A stretch of 34,413 bases of DNA, from the NCBI GenBank assembly GCA_017381365.1, contig JAFOCI010000034.1:1-34413 (forward strand), given 5' to 3'. Numbering within the stretch: position 1 is the first letter of the stretch; each line of letters opens with the position of its first letter. Below are positions 17,085 to 24,540 of this stretch, in pieces. This DNA comes from Treponema sp. (GTDB lineage Bacteria; Spirochaetota; Spirochaetia; Treponematales; Treponemataceae). The position numbers were made by a program, and so were the translations under genes. The notes below the pieces were generated by a model, which did not search any database, was not told the DNA's origin, and was given only the letters and a program-made list of their open reading frames with translations.

Positions 17085-17113
17085 ATTATACCATATAAAG
17101 TCTATTTTTTACA
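17085..17113 (-). promoter_or_regulatory. Promoter of the hsdR-hsdM operon
   Basis: Consensus -10 TATAAT (17085-17090) preceded by TGG, giving an extended -10, with a 17-base spacer and a weak -35 TGTAAA (17108-17113). The ATG of hsdR is about 27 bases downstream of the -10. Confidence 0.55.
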
Positions 17114-17156
17114 GAATAATATGTGACATAGCTAGACACTGTGCTTCTAAAAACTG

Positions 17157-20100
17157 TCATTTCCCGTTAAAAAACTCTGTAAGTATGTCTTTCAGAAAGT
17201 TATATCGTCTGGCGTATGTGTTATCTACGTGAATCAATGTAAATCCATGGTCCTTACATATTTGTTTCTTTTTTTCATCTCTTGCCATTACTTTTGGGTC
17301 TGTATGGTGTTCTGGACCATCAAGTTCAATGGCTAAAACGGGAAATTCTTTATTTCTATATCCTTTTTTATAGATTACAAAATCTATACTTGCTTTAAAG
17401 AAAAACTCACAATCTGATGGAAGCTTTTCAAATAGATGGGATGTTTGAACTTCCCGTTTTACGGAATATTTTGAATCATCTTCTAAAAGAACTGAAAGAG
17501 ACTGGTTCAATGTTGTTAGGAAAGCATCTTCTGTTTCTGAACTATATGGTTTAATTCCCAAAGCTCTTGAAGATGTTTCTCTTGGTGATACAGCAAATTC
17601 TCCGTTACTTTTAACATATCTTGCTAATTCGTAAAGGTCATCCTTTTCATTTGACTTATGAAGACGTTTTAATTCTTTCTCACTGGAGATTAGGACCAAT
17701 TTATTTTTTGCTCTTGAAACTGCAACATTAATTAACTCTCTGTTATTTTTGAGCCAGTCGTATGTCCTTTGATGTGTATGATTTGTTAATGCCAGAGAAA
17801 ACAGAATTTCATCTTTTTCATCACCTTGAAAAGCATGTACGGTGCCGTAACTTATTTCATTATCCAAGTGCTCTTCTTTTAATCGGCTTTCAATCAGGTC
17901 TTTTTGATTCGTAAAAGGTGTAATTATTCCTATTTTCTTTCCCGGATTCTTTTTAACATAGCTGACGATTGTTTCAACTTCTTCTGGTGCAGTGTTTTTG
18001 TAGCTTGAGTAGTTTTCCGCCACTTCGCAGAACATAAGAGGTTTGTCATACATAGGTTTTGACTTAACATTTAACTGACTGTTGTAATACTTCTTATTAT
18101 TGAAATCTATAATTTCTTTAGCACATCTATAATGGTTGTGCAGCAAAGTTTCCTGACTTACAGAATCATTTGCAAGGAAGGCTTTATATATAGAATTCTT
18201 TATGTAATCATAACTATCGTTTACATTATATTTTGCTTTTAATTCATTATTAATATTCGGGTCAAGGGTAATAACAGGGTTTAATTGCTGCGGATCTCCA
18301 ACAAGCATCAGGCTCTTTCCTCTGATAATTGGAACCAGAGAAACTGCTGTATTACATTGGCTGGCTTCATCCATTATTGTCATATCAAAATATTGCTTTG
18401 GTTCTCCAATTTTTTGAGTAGAAATGCAGGTTGAGCAAAAGACTGGAAATACTTTCTGCATTTTTATAACATTGTCTGAAACAGAAAAATACTTATTAAA
18501 TTTAGTTGTCTGCTCCTGCTCATCCTGGATATTCAAAATCTCTACAAAATCCTTATATTCGGGTTCATACAAATGTTTTAAGTAACTCACTGAAGTAAAG
18601 TTTATAAACTGCATAAGCTTGTCGTGATCAAAATACAACAAGGCAAGAGCTTCTTCATCAGTTATGTTTCCAATTTCGTTCAATCGTTTATTTATTGCAT
18701 TTTCCTGCTGTCCTTCAAGATTGATTCGAAGATTCATATTTTCATTTTTAGAAAGCATTGCTTCTATTAATTCTCTTCGTTCTTTTAAATCAAGCTGTTC
18801 TTCGTGTTTCTGAAGGAGTTCAGTAAGTTTTTTTGTACGTTCAATTTGATTTTGTTTAGATTGATTTAATACATCTTCGAATACAGAAAGATTTTGAACA
18901 TTCCGCATTAATTCTTTTATGTATTTTATTGTTTCTGGAATGTTGGGGTTACTTGCAATTCTTAAAATCGGGAACGGTATTGTATAACCCCGGTATTTTA
19001 GAGAAGTAAGTTTTTCAAATACTCCGTCAATCGGATGGTTATTATATGATGAAAATAAAACAGTCTTATTATTGAAGAAAGCAGTAATAATTGTGTTAAT
19101 TATTGTCGTCGTCTTTCCAGTCCCTGGCGGTCCCTGAATATATGCAACTGGATAATTAATTGCATTATGAATAGCCAGTAACTGATCCAGATTCACATTT
19201 CTGTCTACGAGAGCAATTGGTAAAGTTTCTTCATTCGATTTTAAAGTATGTAATTCTCCAAAAAAAGCCTGAATAGGAACGGTGACTTTATTGGATGAAT
19301 ACATTTCAATAATTGATTCGTATTCTTTTTCAAGATTTATATTTGTATTTCTTTGAAGGCAAATAAAGTAAGGACAGTCATCAACTGAATAATTTTTATT
19401 TCCTTTGATGTTTTCTGTAACCAGGTCTTTTACAAACTCAGGAATCTGGTCGATGTTTTCCAAGAACTCAATTTCTTCCGGCTGAACAAAATTTTGAATA
19501 CTTTGTTTTGTTGTTCCATCAACACAAAACTCTGTACATATTTTAATTTTATTTCCGGCAAGAAGACTTCGTTTAGCAACGTCAAACATGACTTCTTTAT
19601 ATGCAAGAACATATAGACCTTTTGGAGTATGGACACTTAATACATTAAGTGCCAGCTGGATAATGGAGTTTATGTTTTTCTCTTTCTTAATGGAAGCAGT
19701 TTTCTTAAAACTATTTACAATATATTTAAATTGTTCGTCATCGAGTTTGTATCGCTGATTTTGAATTTTGCTGGCATCCAGCTTCTTGATTAAAACGTAG
19801 TCCTTGTTCAGTTTTGGAAAATCTGCCAGTTTATTACAATCTGCTAAGTAATTCAGGGTTTTAAGATTAACTATATTGCTGAAAACAAATGAATACTTTT
19901 GAGGAAAAAGTTCAATATCTTCAAGAAGTTCTTTATTGGTATAATAGAATGTTCCATCCATTATTTCCGTAGAAATAATTTTATCGATAAACATGTACAA
20001 TTCTTTTGTTTCAAATTTACCTAAATGTAAACCTGTAACTTCGAGACTTCTTTTTTCAGCATTAATGTTGTTAATCGAAATCCAGTATTTTGTTCTTTCT

Positions 20101-20180
20101 TCATCTGAATTTTGATATTCAACATAAAGCCATTTTCCTTCGTGAATTGAACGGAATATGTCTTTACCGATGGAATTCAT
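17157..20180 (-). CDS. WYL-SF1 helicase-nuclease fusion, candidate defence protein
   Basis: A 1007-residue protein with three parts. Residues 7-80 resemble a WYL ligand-sensing domain (SIHEGKWLYVEYQNSDEERT, then LGKFETKELYMFIDKIIS). The middle is a UPF1/Dna2-type superfamily 1 helicase: YIQGPPGTGKTTTI (347-360), TIMDEASQC (601-609), MLVGDPQQLNPV (625-636), GTVHAFQGDEKDEI and NVAVSRAKNKLVLI. A helical insert lies at about 440-560. The last 76 residues are a Vsr/DUF2726/DUF559-like nuclease: IDFVIYKKGY, AIELDGPEHHTD and RDEKKKQICKDHGFTLIHV. It sits upstream of the type I locus in the same direction but has its own promoter. The role is inferred from domains and neighbours; a relation to Mokosh-like helicase-nuclease systems is possible. 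Confidence 0.78.
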   Translation of the reverse strand: MNSIGKDIFRSIHEGKWLYVEYQNSDEERTKYWISINNINAEKRSLEVTGLHLGKFETKELYMFIDKIISTEIMDGTFYYTNKELLEDIELFPQKYSFVFSNIVNLKTLNYLADCNKLADFPKLNKDYVLIKKLDASKIQNQRYKLDDEQFKYIVNSFKKTASIKKEKNINSIIQLALNVLSVHTPKGLYVLAYKEVMFDVAKRSLLAGNKIKICTEFCVDGTTKQSIQNFVQPEEIEFLENIDQIPEFVKDLVTENIKGNKNYSVDDCPYFICLQRNTNINLEKEYESIIEMYSSNKVTVPIQAFFGELHTLKSNEETLPIALVDRNVNLDQLLAIHNAINYPVAYIQGPPGTGKTTTIINTIITAFFNNKTVLFSSYNNHPIDGVFEKLTSLKYRGYTIPFPILRIASNPNIPETIKYIKELMRNVQNLSVFEDVLNQSKQNQIERTKKLTELLQKHEEQLDLKERRELIEAMLSKNENMNLRINLEGQQENAINKRLNEIGNITDEEALALLYFDHDKLMQFINFTSVSYLKHLYEPEYKDFVEILNIQDEQEQTTKFNKYFSVSDNVIKMQKVFPVFCSTCISTQKIGEPKQYFDMTIMDEASQCNTAVSLVPIIRGKSLMLVGDPQQLNPVITLDPNINNELKAKYNVNDSYDYIKNSIYKAFLANDSVSQETLLHNHYRCAKEIIDFNNKKYYNSQLNVKSKPMYDKPLMFCEVAENYSSYKNTAPEEVETIVSYVKKNPGKKIGIITPFTNQKDLIESRLKEEHLDNEISYGTVHAFQGDEKDEILFSLALTNHTHQRTYDWLKNNRELINVAVSRAKNKLVLISSEKELKRLHKSNEKDDLYELARYVKSNGEFAVSPRETSSRALGIKPYSSETEDAFLTTLNQSLSVLLEDDSKYSVKREVQTSHLFEKLPSDCEFFFKASIDFVIYKKGYRNKEFPVLAIELDGPEHHTDPKVMARDEKKKQICKDHGFTLIHVDNTYARRYNFLKDILTEFFNGK

Positions 20181-20186
20181 ACTTAT

Positions 20187-20215
20187 ATTTTACAATTAAA
20201 AGAACATCCATGCAA
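20187..20215 (-). promoter_or_regulatory. Promoter of the WYL-helicase gene
   Basis: Minus-strand -35 TTGCAT (20210-20215), exactly 17 bases, -10 TAAAAT (20187-20192). The ATG at 20180 is only 6 bases beyond the -10 and has no Shine-Dalgarno, so a leaderless transcript is likely if this promoter is real. Confidence 0.35.
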
Positions 20216-20394
20216 ATATGAATGATGTTGATGGTATAATCTTTCGATATATTTTATTTACTTTATCCACCATTTGCCAAAATAATCGCTGATATTCTCA
20301 ATTGAATCCCAGCGTCTTTAGCAATTCTATTTTACCTCTCCCATTCCCTCTCTCTCTTCAACTTTCTTTCCGCTTTGAGTCCCAGCTTGCTTTT

Positions 20395-20696
20395 TGGTGA
20401 TTGTTTTAAAGCTTGAATTGTCAAATTAAATGCAACGTTTTTGAATAATAGACCCTAAAGATGTTTTGTAACCAGGACATTTTCCTGGTCTTTTATTTAT
20501 TTTGCTGGTGACGGCTCCATGCTCTGCGAATTCCTTGGCTCTGTCAGGAGTTATTGTCTCAACACTTTCATTCTCCAGATTGTGTTATAACTTACAAAAT
20601 ATTCTGGCTTTTCAATCCTAATTCTTTCTGAAATCTACTGAGGAGACCATTGCTGCTGCAGAAATTTATCCTTCATAAGATTCTTGAGCAGCAGCA
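20395..20696 (-). pseudogene. Degenerate IS30-family transposase
   Basis: In the 627-base gap between the helicase gene and pstS, minus-strand frames give separated IS30 transposase motifs: LKNLMKDKFLQQQWSPQ then a stop and ISERIRIEKPEYFVSYNTIW, then after a frame change VETITPDRAKEFAEHG, then NKRPGKCPGYKTSLGSI. These match the IS30 signatures WSPEQI, T-I-T-x-D-R-x-K-E-F and NxRPRKCLGYKTP in the right order, but most of the DDE core and the segment with the catalytic glutamate are missing, with stops and frameshifts. It is a dead remnant. The rest of the gap (20216-20394) shows nothing recognisable. Confidence 0.7.
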
Positions 20697-20697
20697 T

Positions 20698-20751
20698 TTT
20701 ACAAATCCTTTACAATCTCTTTTCCATTATTTAACACTGTTTATGTAGATT
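20698..20751 (+). promoter_or_regulatory. Pho box and -10 element of pstS
   Basis: Hexamers TTTACA (20698), TTTACA (20709) and TTAACA (20731) fall on an exact 11-bp register, with the third slot (20720) degenerate. TAGATT (20746-20751) lies 15 bases after the start of the last hexamer as a -10. The same layout precedes pstC and the barrel gene. TT(A/T)ACA direct repeats at 11-bp spacing are the form bound by PhoP/PhoB-type response regulators. Confidence 0.7.
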
Positions 20752-20807
20752 TTAGACAACTACAAAAGAAAGCCTTTGTTTTTACCGGGGCTTTATTCGA
20801 GGAGATT

Positions 20808-21680
20808 ATGAAAATGAAAACAACTCTTAAAAAAATCGTTACAGGAACTCTTATCGCAGTTTCTGCTATGTCTGTTTTTGCTGCTCCAAAATTCAACAGC
20901 AAAAAATCAATTTCTGTATTAAGCCGTGAAGACGGTTCTGGAACTCGTGGCACTTTTATTGAACTTTTTGGTATTGAAAAAAAAGATGCCAGCGGCAAAA
21001 AAATTGATTACACAACTGATGAAGCAAGCATCACCAATTCTACAGCTGTAATGCTTACAAGCGTTGCCGGCGATAGATACGCAATCGGCTATGTTTCCCT
21101 TGGTTCGCTGAACAATTCTGTAAAGACTGTAAAGATTGATGGTGCGGAAGCAACAGTTGCAAACATCAACAATGGTTCCTACAAAATCAGTCGTCCGTTC
21201 AATATTGCAGTAAAAGATGAACTTTCATCTGCTGCACAGGATTTTGTGAATTTTATTGTAAGCGATGAAGGCCAGAAAGTTATTGCTGCAAACAAATACA
21301 TTAAAATCCAGAATACAAAGGCTTATTCTTCAAACAAAGCTGGTGGAAAAATTGTAATTGCCGGTTCTTCTTCTGTTTCTCCTGTTATGGAAAAGCTGAT
21401 TGAATCGTACAAAAACGTAAATCCTAACGCAAAAATCGAACTTCAGACTTCTGACAGTACAACAGGTGTTACAAACGCAATCAACGGAACCTGCGATATT
21501 GGTATGGCAAGCCGAGGCCTTAAAGATTCAGAAAAAGCAAAAGGTGTTGCAGAAATTACAATTGCAATAGATGGCATTGCCGTAGTTGTAAACAAAGAAA
21601 ACCCTGCTGCAAATCTGACAAAAACTCAGGTTGAACAGATTTTCACCGGAAAAATTACAAAGTGGAATGAAGTAAAATAA
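20808..21680 (+). CDS. pstS: Circularly permuted phosphate-binding protein PstS
   Basis: A 290-residue periplasmic protein with a signal peptide (MKMKTTLKKIVTGTL to SVFA, then AP) but no lipobox. The half that is normally C-terminal comes first: SREDGSGTRGTFIELFG, AIGYVSLGSLNN and GSYKISRPFNIAVKDEL. The normally N-terminal half follows: VIAGSSSVSPVMEKLIESYK, CDIGMASRGLKDSE, AIDGIAVVVNKENPA, ending exactly at IFTGKITKWNEVK. All phosphate-contact motifs are present but in permuted order. It would deliver phosphate to PstCAB. GAGGAG is 3 bases before the first ATG; a second ATG at 20814 has better spacing. It has its own Pho promoter and terminator, fitting high expression. Confidence 0.9.
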   Translation: MKMKTTLKKIVTGTLIAVSAMSVFAAPKFNSKKSISVLSREDGSGTRGTFIELFGIEKKDASGKKIDYTTDEASITNSTAVMLTSVAGDRYAIGYVSLGSLNNSVKTVKIDGAEATVANINNGSYKISRPFNIAVKDELSSAAQDFVNFIVSDEGQKVIAANKYIKIQNTKAYSSNKAGGKIVIAGSSSVSPVMEKLIESYKNVNPNAKIELQTSDSTTGVTNAINGTCDIGMASRGLKDSEKAKGVAEITIAIDGIAVVVNKENPAANLTKTQVEQIFTGKITKWNEVK

Positions 21681-21700
21681 CAGAAAGTTATTGATTGCAA

Positions 21701-21732
21701 CCTCCAGAAAAATATTCTGGAGGTTTTTTTTA
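21701..21732 (+). terminator. Rho-independent terminator after pstS
   Basis: Perfect 9-bp stem CCTCCAGAA / TTCTGGAGG with a 5-base loop, followed by eight T. It lies 20 bases after the pstS stop and just before the pstC promoter, so pstS is set apart from the permease genes. Confidence 0.92.
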
Positions 21733-21734
21733 AT

Positions 21735-21788
21735 TTAACAAAAACTTAACAACACTCTCTTAATAACTTAACAAACAATATTTAGATT
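21735..21788 (+). promoter_or_regulatory. Pho box and -10 element of pstC
   Basis: TTAACA at 21735, 21746 and 21768, all on one 11-bp register with a degenerate third slot at 21757, then TAGATT (21783-21788) at the same 15-base offset as before pstS. The predicted start of transcription falls at or next to the pstC ATG (21795). Confidence 0.72.
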
Positions 21789-21794
21789 AAATCT

Positions 21795-22643
21795 ATGAAA
21801 ATTAAAGAAAAATTGTGGGAAATTATTTTCCTGATTGCGGCAGGATTCAGTATTCTTGCTGTTTTGCTTATCTGTTTGTTTTTGTTTGCGAATGGAATTC
21901 CTGCCATGCATAAAATCGGTCTTACGAATTTTATGTTTGGAACAAAGTGGAAACCGGGAAACGATCTGTATGGCATCTTTCCAATGATTGCAGGAAGTCT
22001 TTACGTTACAGCTGGTGCAATTCTTACTGGTGTTCCTGTTGGTCTTATGACTGCAATCTTTTTGTCTAAGTTTTGTCCAAAGTGGCTGCACAAAATGTTA
22101 AAGCCGGCAATTGATTTGCTTGCTGGTATTCCAAGCGTGGTTTACGGCTTTTTCGGACTTATGGTGATTGTACCTTTTGTGCGGAATGTTTTTGGTGGAA
22201 ACGGTTCTTCTATTCTGACGGCAAGTTTGCTTTTGGGAATGATGATTCTGCCAACTATAATTTCTGTTTCGGAAACTGCGCTGAATGCGGTACCTCAAAG
22301 TTACTACGAAGGAAGTCGTGCTTTGGGAGCTACTCACGAGCGAAGTGTTTTTTTGACTATGCTGCCAGCTGCAAAGAGCGGAATTATGGCGGGAATAATT
22401 CTTGGAATAGGCCGAGCCATTGGCGAAACCATGGCGGTAATCATGGTTGCAGGAAACCAGGCTCGTCTTCCTGATTCAGTTTTAAAAGGTGTGCGAACTC
22501 TTACTGCAAACATTGTTATTGAAATGGGTTATGCAACAGATTTGCACAGGGAATCGTTGATTGCAACTGGTGTTGTGCTGTTTGTATTTATCCTTTTAAT
22601 TAATCTTAGTTTTAATCTGGTGAAAAATAGAGGTAGTAAATGA
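21795..22643 (+). CDS. pstC: Phosphate ABC transporter permease PstC
   Basis: A 282-residue inner-membrane permease with about six membrane helices; the first is ELIFLIAAGFSILAVLLICL-like (residues 8-30). The ATPase-coupling EAA loop reads EGSRALGATHERSVFLTMLP followed by AGIILGIGRAIGETMAV, and GIPSVVYGFFGLMVIVPFV is the conserved PstC/PstA segment. It forms the channel with PstA. No Shine-Dalgarno precedes the ATG, and the predicted -10 leaves almost no leader. Its last codons overlap the pstA start by four bases (ATGA), so the two are coupled. Confidence 0.95.
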   Translation: MKIKEKLWEIIFLIAAGFSILAVLLICLFLFANGIPAMHKIGLTNFMFGTKWKPGNDLYGIFPMIAGSLYVTAGAILTGVPVGLMTAIFLSKFCPKWLHKMLKPAIDLLAGIPSVVYGFFGLMVIVPFVRNVFGGNGSSILTASLLLGMMILPTIISVSETALNAVPQSYYEGSRALGATHERSVFLTMLPAAKSGIMAGIILGIGRAIGETMAVIMVAGNQARLPDSVLKGVRTLTANIVIEMGYATDLHRESLIATGVVLFVFILLINLSFNLVKNRGSK

Positions 22644-23542
22644 GCGATTTTCTTTTAGATAAGCAGGCGTTGCGGGCGGCGTTTGAGCCCGCTAGAGGGG
22701 GTAGTGAAAGACAGCGCAGCTGGCTGAAACCAGGGGCAGGCGCCCCCTTTGTAAAATATGCGGTATTTCTTTGTGCTGGGCTAACGATGGCGGTTCTGCT
22801 GTTTATGATGAGCTATATTCTGGTAAAGGGATTGCCTTTTTTACGTGGCGAGCTGTTCAGGTGGCAGTATACTTCGGAAAATTGTTCTGTAGTGCCGGCG
22901 CTGGTGAATACTCTGGTGATGACGCTGCTGGCGCTGGCGATTGCGGCACCGCTGGGGATTGGCTCGGCAATTTATCTTGTGGAATACGCTAAGAGGGGAA
23001 ATCGTTTTGTGAAGGTGGTTCGTATGACGACTGAAACTTTAACGGGCATACCTTCTATTATATATGGTCTTTTTGGAATGCTGCTTTTTGTAGGATTTTT
23101 AAAGTGGGGTTATTCCCTGATGGCTGGCGCAGCTACAGTTGGGATTATGATTTTACCAACGATTATGCGGACAACGGAAGAAAGTTTGCTGGCGGTGCCT
23201 GATTCATTCCGGGAAGGTTGTTTTGGTTTGGGTGCCGGGAAGCTGCGCACGGTGTTTACTGTTGTGCTGCCAAGTGCAGTTCCTGGTATTTTAAGCGGTA
23301 TCATTCTGGCTACAGGCCGTGTTGTTGGTGAAACGGCAGCATTGATTTATACAGCAGGAACAGTTGCTCAAGTACCAGCTAACCTTTTTGGCTCAGGTCG
23401 AACTCTTGCAATTCATATGTATGTTTTGAGTTCTGAAGGTTTGCATACCGGGCAGGCTTTTGCCACAGCAGTAGTTTTGCTGGTTATGGTTGTGGGTATT
23501 AATGTTCTGGCAAGTCTGGCTGCAAAAAAATTACAGAGGTAA
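22640..23542 (+). CDS. pstA: Phosphate ABC transporter permease PstA with a repeat-derived N-terminal extension
   Basis: A 300-residue permease. The core has GIPSIIYGLFGMLLFVGFLK, LPTIMRTTEESLLAVPDSFR, the coupling loop EGCFGLGAGKLRTVFTVVLP and GRVVGETAALIYTAGT, all PstA hallmarks. Residues 9-37 (ALRAAFEPARGGSERQ and onward) precede the first membrane helix and are encoded by a GC-rich palindromic repeat (22666-22750), giving a cytoplasmic extension not normal for the family. The gene is richer in G+C (many CTG, GCG codons) than pstC and pstS beside it. Overlap with pstC is four bases; pstB starts 3 bases after its stop. Confidence 0.94.
   Translation: MSDFLLDKQALRAAFEPARGGSERQRSWLKPGAGAPFVKYAVFLCAGLTMAVLLFMMSYILVKGLPFLRGELFRWQYTSENCSVVPALVNTLVMTLLALAIAAPLGIGSAIYLVEYAKRGNRFVKVVRMTTETLTGIPSIIYGLFGMLLFVGFLKWGYSLMAGAATVGIMILPTIMRTTEESLLAVPDSFREGCFGLGAGKLRTVFTVVLPSAVPGILSGIILATGRVVGETAALIYTAGTVAQVPANLFGSGRTLAIHMYVLSSEGLHTGQAFATAVVLLVMVVGINVLASLAAKKLQR
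22666..22750 (+). repeat. GC-rich palindromic repeat, copy A (inside pstA)
   Basis: Begins GGCGTTGCGGG, continues with CCCGCTAGAGGGGGTAG and ends with a GGGGC-aggc-GCCCC stem. The same blocks in the same order occur at 24395-24525, and in reverse orientation at 23751-23828. This copy is translated in frame as PstA residues of about 9-37. Confidence 0.75.
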
Positions 23543-23545
23543 CAA

Positions 23546-24391
23546 ATGAACAAAATTGAAATTAAAAACCTGGACTTATATTACGGCGACTTTCATGCCC
23601 TTAAAAATATAAATCTTGAAATTCCTGAACATCAGATTACGGCGTTTATTGGACCTTCTGGATGTGGCAAATCTACATTGCTTAAGTCTATCAATCGTAT
23701 GAACGACATGGTTGAAGGCTGCAGAATTACCGGGGAAATTTTAATTAAAGGAGGGGAAGTCTCCCCTTACGGCCGCACTTCGTTGCGTCCTATCCTCTCT
23801 AGCGGTGGACACCCCCGCAACGCCCCCGAAAATTTTTCTGGTACTGTGAACATCCTTTCTAAATCCACAGATGTAAACCTGCTCCGCAAAAATGTAGGCA
23901 TGGTTTTTCAAAAACCTAACCCTTTTCCAATGAGCATTTACGATAACATTGCTTACGGACCTCGTACTCACGGAATCAAAAAACGTTCTGAACTGGATGA
24001 AATTGTGGAAACTTCCCTGCGCAATGCGGCTATCTGGGATGAGTTTAAAGATAATCTTAAAAAATCCGCACTGGAATTAAGTGGCGGCCAGCAGCAGCGG
24101 CTTTGTATTGCCCGTGCATTGGCGGTACAGCCGGACGTGCTTTTGATGGACGAGCCAACTTCCGCCCTGGACCCGATTTCTACTTCAAAGATTGAGGACT
24201 GCGTAATGCAGCTTAAGGAAAAGTACACCATCGTGATTGTTACTCACAATATGCAGCAGGCGGTAAGAATCAGCGATAAGACTGTGTTCTTTTTACTTGG
24301 AGAAATTATTGAATCTGGCGACACAGAACAAATGTTCAGCAAGCCAAAAATGAAGAAGACGGAAGATTATATAACTGGCCGGTTCGGGTGA
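23546..24391 (+). CDS. pstB: Phosphate ABC transporter ATPase PstB with a repeat-derived internal insertion
   Basis: A 281-residue ATPase, about 30 longer than usual. Walker [10 protein letters not shown] (36-44), Q-loop [14 protein letters not shown] (117-130), signature LSGGQQQR (178-185), Walker [14 protein letters not shown] (198-210) and the switch histidine in VTHNMQQA are all intact. The extra residues, about 69-98 ([20 protein letters not shown] and onward), lie between ITGEILI and the usual [11 protein letters not shown] region, in the ABC beta subdomain, where loops vary. They are encoded by the palindromic repeat at 23751-23828 read in frame. It powers phosphate import with PstCA. 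A GAGG site precedes the ATG. Confidence 0.95.
   Translation: MNKIEIKNLDLYYGDFHALKNINLEIPEHQITAFIGPSGCGKSTLLKSINRMNDMVEGCRITGEILIKGGEVSPYGRTSLRPILSSGGHPRNAPENFSGTVNILSKSTDVNLLRKNVGMVFQKPNPFPMSIYDNIAYGPRTHGIKKRSELDEIVETSLRNAAIWDEFKDNLKKSALELSGGQQQRLCIARALAVQPDVLLMDEPTSALDPISTSKIEDCVMQLKEKYTIVIVTHNMQQAVRISDKTVFFLLGEIIESGDTEQMFSKPKMKKTEDYITGRFG
23751..23828 (-). repeat. GC-rich palindromic repeat, copy B (inverted, inside pstB)
   Basis: Read on the minus strand it runs GGGGGCGTTGCGGGGG, CACCGCTAGAGAGGATAG and ends GGGGAGACTTCCCC, the same block order as copies A and C. It is translated in frame from the plus strand as part of PstB and keeps the frame open in both copies A and B. Confidence 0.75.
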
Positions 24392-24394
24392 GCC

Positions 24395-24525
24395 GGGCGT
24401 TGTTCGTTCGCTTGCGCTCACTATCGAGTTTTAGGGGCTTTGCCCCTAGGAGAGGGGGTAGCGGAAAACGCGGTGGTTGAGCTTGTCGAAACTAGCGCGG
24501 TTGGAGCGAGGGGGAGACTTCCCCC
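24395..24525 (+). repeat. GC-rich palindromic repeat, copy C (pstB-phoU spacer)
   Basis: Fills nearly all of the 149-base spacer between pstB and phoU. It has GGGCGTTG, a stem AGGGGC-ttt-GCCCCT (24433-24447), GGAGAGGGGGTAGCGG, a TTGAGCTTGTCGAAAC block like that in the hsdS repeat, and a terminal stem GGGGGAGACTTCCCCC. The first stem is not followed by a U tract. The phoU ribosome site GGAG begins 6 bases after it. Confidence 0.75.
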
Positions 24526-24540
24526 ATCTTGGAGAAAAAT

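Noticed and set aside
20471..20503. Hairpin ACCAGGA/TCCTGGT followed by a T-rich tract, looking like a plus-strand terminator.
   Set aside because: It falls inside the IS30 transposase remnant (the RPGKCPGY codons) and no plus-strand gene ends before it, so the palindrome is probably a by-product of decayed coding sequence.
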